This document shows positions 1 through 7,570 of a DNA stretch of 8,450 nucleotides, piece by piece. A program made the translations under genes and the position numbers. The notes beneath the pieces were generated by a model. It made no database searches. It was given only the letters and a program-made list of their open reading frames with translations, and was not told the DNA's origin. The DNA comes from Trueperaceae bacterium (lineage in GTDB: Bacteria; Deinococcota; Deinococci; Deinococcales; Trueperaceae): assembly GCA_024636105.1 (NCBI GenBank), contig JAGXHO010000268.1:1-8450 (forward strand), in the 5' to 3' direction. The first letter of the stretch is position 1; each line of letters starts with the position of its first letter.

Positions 1-695
1 CGCCGGGCGACCTCGATGAGCAGCGTTTGGGTGGGCATGTCGATGGTCCGGCGCACGCCCTCGGGGAGGCGGTCGAACTCGATCGCGGTGCGCGACCACG
101 TGAGGATGTCGTACGCCGCCGCCTCGCCCTCGGCGCCGAAGTCGTCCGAGAAGGCGTTGATCAGGCGACCGGACTCGAAGTGCAGGCGGCCCCGGCGGCG
201 GCCGGAGGTGACCCCCAGGCTGCAGGTGCGCCGCTCCGCTTCGACCAGTTGGAGCACCGAGGCGAGCGGGATGCCGGCGACCTGCCCCAGGTCGTGGCGT
301 TCCAGCGCTTCGAGCACGGCGCGCGCGACCTCGGGGTAGCCGGCCGGCTTGCGCAGGACGGTCAGGCCGCCGTACCCGTCGAGCCCTTCGTCTACCGTCG
401 TGGGCGCGAGGGCGGAGAGGACCACGACCGGCAGCGTGGTGCCGCGGTTCGTGAGGTACCCGATCAGCGCGAAGCCGTCCATCACGGGCATCGCCAGATC
501 GGTGACGACCACGTCGATGACGCGCGATTCGAGCAGCTCCACCGCCTCTTGGCCGTGGATGGCGGTGAGGACGTCGAACATCCCGAGGGAGGTGGCCAAC
601 CCGCTCGCGAGCACGCGTCGGGTGCCTGGATCGTCCTCGACGATCAGGACGGTCTTGCGCCCGTCGTCGGGCCGGTCTTCCGCTGTGCGGTCCAT
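1..695 (-). CDS. Response regulator with receiver and PATAN/DUF4388 domains, left copy (3' end cut by window edge)
   Basis: Two-component signalling protein whose output is probably protein-protein contact rather than DNA binding, because no helix-turn-helix is visible. The receiver domain covers about residues 13-134. VLIVEDDP supplies the acidic pair D21/D22, TDLAMPVMDG carries the phospho-acceptor D66, a serine follows the fourth strand near residue 94, and K116 lies in the conserved LRKP turn. A DUF4388/PATAN-like domain follows from about residue 137 to 215, with family-like GRRRGRLHFESGRLINA. Only 231 codons are visible because the frame runs off the window. The ATG at 695 is preferred because its counterpart in the other arm also starts there, and the upstream ATG is out of frame in both arms. 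The gene lies 80 nt downstream of the transglycosylase on the same strand. PATAN regulators are linked to motility and type IV pili in other bacteria; applying that here is inference. Confidence 0.88.
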   Translation of the reverse strand, partial: MDRTAEDRPDDGRKTVLIVEDDPGTRRVLASGLATSLGMFDVLTAIHGQEAVELLESRVIDVVVTDLAMPVMDGFALIGYLTNRGTTLPVVVLSALAPTTVDEGLDGYGGLTVLRKPAGYPEVARAVLEALERHDLGQVAGIPLASVLQLVEAERRTCSLGVTSGRRRGRLHFESGRLINAFSDDFGAEGEAAAYDILTWSRTAIEFDRLPEGVRRTIDMPTQTLLIEVAR

Positions 696-726
696 GAACC
701 CACACGATGGCGCATCCAGGTCCCCG

Positions 727-732
727 ACGGTA
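727..732 (-). promoter_or_regulatory. Candidate -10 element for the left response regulator
   Basis: On the minus strand TACCGT matches the TANNNT -10 pattern and lies 31 nt before the ATG. It sits in a block, GCGAATGGCATCGTTCATA, that is unchanged in the other arm although the surrounding intergenic bases differ. No good -35 is visible. The block could instead be conserved for mRNA processing or for some other protein. Confidence 0.35.
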
Positions 733-746
733 TGAACGATGCCATT

Positions 747-765
747 CGCGGCCAGGACGGCCGCG
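747..765 (-). other. Small GC-rich hairpin between transglycosylase and response regulator
   Basis: A 7-bp perfect stem (CGCGGCC / GGCCGCG) closes a 5-nt loop 11 nt after the transglycosylase stop. No T-run follows, and the stem is broken by mismatches in the other arm, so it is not a convincing intrinsic terminator. Confidence 0.25.
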
Positions 766-775
766 GGACCCCGAA

Positions 776-2644
776 TCAGCGCGCTTCGGTTTCGATCCCG
801 TAGAGCGCTCGGTAGACCTCGAGGTTGAGCGTCACCCGCTGCAGGTACTCGCGGGTCTCGAGCGCGTCGATGTGGCGCAGCAGTTCGTCCTTGTCGCGCG
901 CCACCACGTCGCCCTCGTAGAGCCGGCGGATGTACCCCTGCCCGCGGTTGTACGACGGGATCACGAGTTCCGCGTCGCCATCGAAGTAGTCGAGCAGCCA
1001 GCGCAGGTAGTAGGTGCCGTAGCGCACGTTGGCGTCGGGATCGAACGGGTCGTCCGGGTCCTCGCTCTGGAGCTCGGCCAACCAGCCCCAGGTCGATGGG
1101 ATCACCTGCATGAGGCCCTGGGCGTTCGACGTCGAGACCGCCACCGGCGAGAACGCCGACTCCTGGCGCATGATCGCCCAGACGAGCGCCGGTTCGACTC
1201 CGAACGCGAGACCGTGGGCGTCCACGGCGTCGGGATAGGCGCGTGGGTACGCGAGGCGCCAGACGCGCGGGTCGCGGTCGCCGGTGTTCAGCAGCGCCTG
1301 GGCGGCGCGCTGGCTCTGACGGAACTCGGCGTGGCGTTCCTGCAGCGCTCCGGCGAGCTGGAGGACGTCCTCGCGATCGGTGGCGGCGCGCAGCGCGAAC
1401 ACCAGTTCGCCACGGGCGGCCTCGTGGTCGCCCACCGTGCGCAGCGCGTGCGCCAGGTCGAGCACCGAGGCGACCGACGGCACGGCGACGTCGCTGGCTG
1501 CGGTGGGGTCGGCGACGCCGGAAGCCTCGGACGCCACGGCCGGTACGTCGAGCGGGGCGCCGAGCCGCAGCGCGAAGTACGAGCCCTCCGGGATCAAGTC
1601 GCGCGCGACCGTAGCTCGCTCGGCGTCGCCGAGGCGGTCGGCGAGGACCAGCGCGCGGTACGCAGCGTCGTCGGCGTAGGTCGCGTCGCCGGTGCGCGCG
1701 ATCGCCAGGTAGGCGTCGACCGCGTCGCTCCAGCGTTCGCGCCCCTCCAACCAACCGGTGGCGAGCCACATGCGGCTCGCCTGGCCGGTCGCGAGCATCA
1801 GCGCGACCGCGTCGTCGATGCGGCCCTCGCGTCCGGCGACCAAACCACGGCCGTAGCTACCGAACGCCCCCCCGAGGGCGGCGAACGCCGCGTCGGCCTC
1901 GGTCCAGCGCTCGAGCGCGAAGAGCGACCACGCCTCGCCCTCGAGCGCCGCCCGTGTCCCGGGAACCTCGTCGAGCCAGCGTTCGAAGGCTTCGAGCGCT
2001 TCTTCGTGGCGGCCCGCGGCCCGGAGCGCCGGAGCCTCGATGGACGGCGCTGCACGGCCGTCCAGCGCCTCGAGCGCCCGGGTCGCGAGCCCCGCCTGCA
2101 AGAAGGCGTTGGCGCGGCGGTAGGGGTCTTCGATCAGGCGCTCGAGCCCGTCGAGGGCGGCCTGGTTGGGGAGTGCCTCGCGGTAGGCGGCGATCGCCCG
2201 TTCGCGAGCGGCGGCGGCCGCGGTCGGGTCGCCCGCCAGCAGCGCGGCCGCTTCGGCCACCGCCCCGATCTCGGCGTGCAGCGACCGCCGCGCGGCGCGC
2301 TCCAGGGGGTCGTCGATGCGCAGCGCCAACACCCGTTCGAAGGCGGCGAGGCGCGCGTCGGGGGGCAGCCGCGGGGCGCGGGCGAGCAGCTCGGCGACGC
2401 GGAACGCCAGGTAGCCGTCGGCGGTCTCGGCGAGCGCGCGCATCGCGTCGAGGTCGTCGTCGCGGCGCGCGCGCTGGAGCGCGCCGTAGTCCTCGAGCGG
2501 CGGGTGGCCGTACGGGTCCGCGATCGCGACGTGCACGAGCGGTACCGGGAGCGTCGAGCGCGCCGGCAGCCCCAGGAAGACGAGCGCCGCGCCGGTCCCG
2601 AGGAGGGCGACGAGGGCGGTGGCTCGGAGGGCGCGGTTCGGCAT
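776..2644 (-). CDS. Slt70-like soluble lytic transglycosylase with N-terminal export signal, left copy
   Basis: A 622-residue enzyme predicted to cleave the MurNAc-GlcNAc bond of peptidoglycan non-hydrolytically, outside the cytoplasmic membrane. Residues 5-27 form a hydrophobic signal peptide or anchor (ALRATALVALLG and onward). Residues about 45-450 are alanine-rich helical repeats resembling TPRs, such as GRHEEALEAFERWLDEVPG, which corresponds to the superhelical ring of Slt70; the total length is also close to Slt70. The catalytic SLT domain spans about residues 475-600, with the catalytic glutamate E495 in MRQESAF, GLMQ at 510-513, and SYN at 564-566 in place of the commoner AYN. The ATG at 2644 is chosen over an in-frame ATG 63 nt upstream because the signal peptide starts there, the other copy has its ATG at the same place, and a -10 motif lies just upstream. 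Its product may act in wall turnover, division or envelope remodelling; the exact role is unknown. Confidence 0.92.
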   Translation of the reverse strand: MPNRALRATALVALLGTGAALVFLGLPARSTLPVPLVHVAIADPYGHPPLEDYGALQRARRDDDLDAMRALAETADGYLAFRVAELLARAPRLPPDARLAAFERVLALRIDDPLERAARRSLHAEIGAVAEAAALLAGDPTAAAAARERAIAAYREALPNQAALDGLERLIEDPYRRANAFLQAGLATRALEALDGRAAPSIEAPALRAAGRHEEALEAFERWLDEVPGTRAALEGEAWSLFALERWTEADAAFAALGGAFGSYGRGLVAGREGRIDDAVALMLATGQASRMWLATGWLEGRERWSDAVDAYLAIARTGDATYADDAAYRALVLADRLGDAERATVARDLIPEGSYFALRLGAPLDVPAVASEASGVADPTAASDVAVPSVASVLDLAHALRTVGDHEAARGELVFALRAATDREDVLQLAGALQERHAEFRQSQRAAQALLNTGDRDPRVWRLAYPRAYPDAVDAHGLAFGVEPALVWAIMRQESAFSPVAVSTSNAQGLMQVIPSTWGWLAELQSEDPDDPFDPDANVRYGTYYLRWLLDYFDGDAELVIPSYNRGQGYIRRLYEGDVVARDKDELLRHIDALETREYLQRVTLNLEVYRALYGIETEAR

Positions 2645-2649
2645 GCCGC

Positions 2650-2655
2650 AGGCTA
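2650..2655 (-). promoter_or_regulatory. -10 element of the left transglycosylase, leaderless arrangement
   Basis: On the minus strand TAGCCT is followed by GCGGC and then the ATG, leaving 5 nt between hexamer and start codon. That would put transcription initiation at or near the A of the ATG. TANNNT immediately upstream of a start codon is a known pattern for leaderless mRNAs in Deinococcus. The same bases at the same spacing occur in the other arm, inside a block of about 40 nt that is nearly identical between copies. No Shine-Dalgarno sequence is present. There is no obvious -35. Confidence 0.55.
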
Positions 2656-2788
2656 CCGGAGCGGCCTGAAGGGGGGCTGAGAGGTCGGCGACCCGTGGCG
2701 TGTGCACGCCGTTGGATCCGGAATCGGTTCCGTCCTGGACGCACGCGACCGCGTCCGGCAGCGTCGGGCACGCGCGGCTGCGGCACGG

Positions 2789-2849
2789 AGCGCGTTCGGG
2801 ACGGAAAAGGGCTCTGTGTTAGGCTGCCCTCAAACCGGTCCCGCCCCGG
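2789..2849 (+). promoter_or_regulatory. Conserved promoter block of the left ABC ATPase gene
   Basis: The block from AGCGCGTTC to CCCGCCCCGG is strongly conserved with 5396-5457 of the other arm, although adjacent sequence has drifted. In its centre, TGTTAGGCT at 2817-2825 reads as an extended -10 (TG, one base, TANNNT) and becomes TGTTAGGGT in the other copy. The upstream -35 is weak: the region around TTCGGGAC lies at roughly the right distance. Initiation near 2832 would give a 5' leader of about 165 nt, long enough for post-transcriptional control, but I recognise no known riboswitch in it. Confidence 0.45.
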
Positions 2850-3820
2850 CCGCGCCCGTCGCGCCGCCGGTCGTCGTGGGTCCCAGCGGCGCGTCGTCGT
2901 CGTCCCGTCCGACCGTCATGTGCGCCGACGCCGCGATCCGTTCCGCGTTCGTCCGTTCCACGCACGTCCGCCGTCTGCTAGAGAGCCAGGTACCACCTTG
3001 ATCCGAGTCGAATCCCTCAACAAAGTGTTCGGTCCGAACCCCGACCAGGCCCTTGCGCTGCTCCGTGAGGGGCGCAGCAAGGACGACATCCTGGCCGAGA
3101 CCGGCCACGTGATCGGCGTCCAGGACGTCTCGTTCACCTTGAAGCCGGGAGAGTTCTTCGTCATCAAGGGGCTCTCGGGCTCCGGCAAATCGACGCTCCT
3201 GCGCGCCATCAATCGGCTGATCGAGCCGACGTCCGGCCACGTCTGGTTGACCACGGACGACGGCGAGGTCGACGTCGTGAGCGTCGACGCGCGCAAGCTC
3301 CGGACCATCCGGCAGGACCACTTGGCGATGGTGTTCCAGCGCTTCGGTCTGCTCCCGCACCGCAGCGTGCGCGAGAACGTCGCGTACGGACTCGAGATCA
3401 AGGGCGTCGCGCGCGCCGAGCGGATGAAGCGTGCGGACGAAGTCATCGAGATGGTGGGCTTGGGCGGTTGGGGCGCCTCGCCGCCGAGCTCGCTGTCCGG
3501 CGGCATGCAGCAGCGCGTCGGCCTGGCGCGCGCGATCGCGACGGGCGCCAAGGTGCTCCTGATGGACGAGCCGTTCAGCGCGCTCGACCCGTTGATCAAG
3601 ATGCAGATGCAAGACGAGATGATCCGCCTGCAGCGCCAGCTGGGGCGCACGGTCTTGTTCATCACGCACGACCTGGACGAGGCGCTGCGGCTCGGCGACC
3701 GGATCGCGATCATGGAGGACGGTCGCTTCGTGCAGGTCGGCACGCCCGAGACGATCGTCACCGAACCCAAGACCGAGTACGTGCGCGATTTCGTCGCGCA
3801 CGCCGACCCGACCAACGTCA

Positions 3821-5218
<1,398 letters not shown>

Positions 5219-5244
5219 CGTGGTACCTGACTTCCTTGCGGACG

Positions 5245-5270
5245 ACGGACGGACTCGACGGACGGACTCG
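5245..5270 (+). repeat. 13-bp perfect tandem repeat, two units
   Basis: ACGGACGGACTCG occurs twice head to tail, followed by a degenerate third partial unit. It lies in the presumed untranslated leader of the right ATPase, 27 nt from the TTG, and is absent from the left leader. It accounts for part of the length difference between the two. Confidence 0.7.
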
Positions 5271-5395
5271 AGGGACGAACGCGCAACGGGCGGTGCGGAA
5301 CGGATCGCGGCGCGACGGGCGGACGGGACGGTCGAACGGCAACGGCGACGATGCGCGGAAAGGACCCACGACGGCCGGAGGCGCGACGGGAGCGT

Positions 5396-5457
5396 CCGGG
5401 GCGGGATCGGTTTGGAGGCACCCTAACACAGGCCCCTTTTTGCGTCCGGAACGCGCT
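5396..5457 (-). promoter_or_regulatory. Conserved promoter block of the right ABC ATPase gene
   Basis: Counterpart of the left-arm block. On the minus strand it contains TGTTAGGGT as an extended -10 (hexamer TAGGGT at 5420-5425), preceded by an A-rich spacer and a CCGGAC segment at about -35. An initiation site just downstream would leave a leader of about 195 nt before the TTG at 5218. Conservation between arms is the main support. Confidence 0.45.
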
Positions 5458-5614
5458 TCGCATCACAACCGCACGTGCTCGACGGTGCTCGACGCGGCCG
5501 CGTGCGTGCAGCACGAGGCCGAAGGCCCCTCGACGGCGTGCGGCTCGGCCACGGACCTCCACGTCCTCGGCTCGAGCGTGGGCGAGCTCTCAGCCCCCCT
5601 TCAGGCCAGTCCGG

Positions 5615-5620
5615 TAGCCT
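5615..5620 (+). promoter_or_regulatory. -10 element of the right transglycosylase, leaderless arrangement
   Basis: TAGCCT followed by GCGGC and ATG, the same arrangement as at 2650-2655. The preceding bases CTCTCAGCCCCCCTTCAGG are identical in both arms apart from strand, which marks this as a conserved control site rather than chance. Confidence 0.55.
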
Positions 5621-5625
5621 GCGGC

Positions 5626-7494
5626 ATGCCGCATCGCGCCCTCCGAGCCACCGCCCTCGTCGCCCTCCTCGGGGTTGGCGCGGCGCTCGTCGCCCTGGGC
5701 CTGCCTGCGCGCTCGCCGCTCCCGGTGCCGCTCGTGCACGTCGCGATCGCCGATCCGTACGCCCACCCACCGCTCGAGGACTACGGGGCGCTCCAGCGCG
5801 CGCGGCGCGAGGACGACCTCGACGCGATGCGCGCGCTCGCCGAGACCGCCGACGGCTACCTCGCGTTCCGCACCGCCGAACTGATCGCCCGCGACCCACG
5901 CCTGCCCGCCGACGCGCGCCTCGCCGCCTTCGAGCGGGTGCTGGCGCTGCGCGTCGACGATCCGCTGGAGCGCGCGGCGCGCCGGTCGCTGCACGCCGAG
6001 ATCGGCGCCGTCGCCGAAGCGTCGGCGTTGCTGGCGGGCGACGCGGCAACGGCGGCGACGGCGCGCGAGCGGGCGATCGCCGCCTACCGCGAGGCGCTGC
6101 CGAACCGAGCCGCCATCGACGGGCTCGAGCGCCTGATCGAGGACCCGTACCGCCTTGCCAACGCCTTCTTGCAATCCGGGCTCGCCACCCGTGCGCTCGA
6201 GGCGCTCGACGGCCGCGTGGCTCCGTCGATCGAGGCGCCGGCGCTCCGCGCCGCGGGCCGCCACGAAGAGGCGCTCGAAGCCTTCGGACGCTGGCTCGAC
6301 GAAGTACCGGGGACGCGTTCGGCACTCGAAGGCGAGGCCTGGTCGCTCTTCGCGCTCGAGCGCTGGGACGAGGCCGACGCGGCGTTCGCCGCCCTCGGCG
6401 GCTCGACCGGCACCTACGGTCGCGGCCTGATCGCCGGCCGTGAGGGCCGCGTCGACGACGCGGTCGCGCTGATGCTGGCCACGGGCCAAGCGAGCCGGAT
6501 GTGGACCGCCACCGGCTGGCTCGAGGGTCGCGAGCGGTGGCGCGACGCGGTCGACGCCTACCTGGCGATCGCGCGCACGGGCGACGCCACGTACGCCGAC
6601 GACGCCGCGTACCGTGCGCTGGTCCTCGCCGACCGCCTCGGCGACGCCGAGCGGGCGACGATCGCGCGAAACCTGGTCCCAGCCGGCTCGTACTTCGCGC
6701 TGCGACTCGGCGCCACGCTCGACGTGCCGGTCGTCGCCCGCGAGGCTTCCGCCGCCGACGGCATCGCCACCGACCCCGCCGACGCCGCGACGACCGTGGT
6801 CGCGGCGCTCGAGCTGGCGCGGGCGCTGCGAACGGTGGGCGACGACGTGGCCGCACGTGGCGAGCTGGTGTTCGCGCTGCGCGATGCCAACGAACGCGAA
6901 GGGGTGCTCGTGCTCGCCGAGGCGCTGCAGGACCGGCACGGCGAGTTCCGGCAGAGCCAGCGCGCCGCGCAGGCGCTCCTGAACGCCGACGACCGCGACC
7001 CACGCGTCTGGCGCCTCGCGTACCCGCGCGCGTACCCGGACGCCGTGGACGCCCACGGCCTCGCGTTCGGGGTCGAACCGGCGCTCGTCTGGGCGATCAT
7101 GCGCCAGGAGTCGGCGTTCTCGCCGGTGGCGGTCTCGACGTCGAACGCCCAAGGGCTGATGCAGGTGATCCCGTCGACCTGGGGCTGGTTGGCCGAGCTC
7201 CAAAGCGAGGACCCAGACGACCCGTTCGATCCCGATGCCAACGTGCGCTACGGCACCTACTACCTCCGCTGGCTGCTCGACTACTTCGATGGGGACACAG
7301 AACTCGTGATCCCATCGTACAACCGCGGGCAGGGGTACATCCGACGGCTCTACGAGGGCGAGGTGGTGGCCGGCGACAAGGACGAGTTGCTGCGCCACAT
7401 CGACGCGCTCGAGACGCGGGAGTACCTGCAGCGGGTAACGCTCAACCTCGAGGTGTACCGGGCGCTCTACGGGATCGAAGCCGAAGCGCGCTGA
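5626..7494 (+). CDS. Slt70-like soluble lytic transglycosylase with N-terminal export signal, right copy
   Basis: 622 residues, exactly the length of the left copy and about 88% identical to it. It has the same hydrophobic N-terminal signal (residues 5-27), helical-repeat body, and C-terminal SLT domain with E495 in MRQESAF, GLMQ 510-513 and SYN 564-566. From RVWRLAYPRAYPD (about residue 462) to the end only about four residues differ, while residues 376-394 differ almost completely without any change in length, marking a loose linker between two helical repeats. The frame stays open upstream to 5236, but the ATG at 5626 is preferred for the signal peptide, the matching start in the other copy and the -10 motif 5 nt before it. 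The response regulator follows 76 nt downstream on the same strand. Predicted role: peptidoglycan turnover in the envelope. Confidence 0.92.
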   Translation: MPHRALRATALVALLGVGAALVALGLPARSPLPVPLVHVAIADPYAHPPLEDYGALQRARREDDLDAMRALAETADGYLAFRTAELIARDPRLPADARLAAFERVLALRVDDPLERAARRSLHAEIGAVAEASALLAGDAATAATARERAIAAYREALPNRAAIDGLERLIEDPYRLANAFLQSGLATRALEALDGRVAPSIEAPALRAAGRHEEALEAFGRWLDEVPGTRSALEGEAWSLFALERWDEADAAFAALGGSTGTYGRGLIAGREGRVDDAVALMLATGQASRMWTATGWLEGRERWRDAVDAYLAIARTGDATYADDAAYRALVLADRLGDAERATIARNLVPAGSYFALRLGATLDVPVVAREASAADGIATDPADAATTVVAALELARALRTVGDDVAARGELVFALRDANEREGVLVLAEALQDRHGEFRQSQRAAQALLNADDRDPRVWRLAYPRAYPDAVDAHGLAFGVEPALVWAIMRQESAFSPVAVSTSNAQGLMQVIPSTWGWLAELQSEDPDDPFDPDANVRYGTYYLRWLLDYFDGDTELVIPSYNRGQGYIRRLYEGEVVAGDKDELLRHIDALETREYLQRVTLNLEVYRALYGIEAEAR

Positions 7495-7533
7495 CGCCAC
7501 CCCGGCCGTCCTGGCGGCGAATGGCATCGTTCA

Positions 7534-7539
7534 TAGCGT
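7534..7539 (+). promoter_or_regulatory. Candidate -10 element for the right response regulator
   Basis: TAGCGT (TANNNT) lies 31 nt before the ATG, within the GCGAATGGCATCGTTCATA block shared exactly with the left arm. It suggests that the regulator can be transcribed on its own in addition to any read-through from the transglycosylase. The -35 is weak at best. Confidence 0.35.
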
Positions 7540-7570
7540 CACGGACCCGAATGCGCCATCGTGGACCAGC

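Larger units (their letters stand above)
2645..2997. other. Left divergent intergenic region
   Basis: This 353-nt stretch separates the divergently read transglycosylase and ABC ATPase. I see no gene in it. It holds the leaderless-type -10 of the transglycosylase at its left end and the conserved promoter block of the ATPase near its middle, followed by a GC-rich leader of about 170 nt before the TTG start. The portions outside these blocks differ clearly from the other arm, whose region is 54 nt longer. Confidence 0.75.
5219..5625. other. Right divergent intergenic region
   Basis: This 407-nt stretch lies between the two divergent genes of the right arm. I see no gene. It holds the ATPase promoter block (minus strand), a leader of about 200 nt containing a 13-bp tandem repeat, and the leaderless-type promoter of the transglycosylase at its right end. 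It is 54 nt longer than its left-arm counterpart: about 29 nt of the extra length lie in the ATPase leader and the rest on the transglycosylase side. Confidence 0.75.

Noticed and set aside
747..765. Rho-independent terminator after the left transglycosylase
   Set aside because: The hairpin has only 7 bp, lacks a T-run and is not preserved in the right arm.
707..2680. Very long open frames antisense to the left transglycosylase (and the equivalent at 5590-7527)
   Set aside because: High G+C removes stop codons in the opposite frames. The products are Arg/Gly/Val-rich with no recognisable domain, while the sense frames carry clear catalytic motifs and conserved lengths.
1954..2997. Upstream in-frame extension of the left ATPase
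   Set aside because: The extension is arginine-rich translation of transglycosylase antisense and intergenic DNA. Family alignment and the other copy place the start at the TTG at 2998.
5236..5625. Upstream extension of the right transglycosylase to the first in-frame ATG
   Set aside because: It would bury the signal peptide 130 residues inside the protein. The added stretch is low-complexity, covers the ATPase promoter block, and has no counterpart of comparable length in the left copy.
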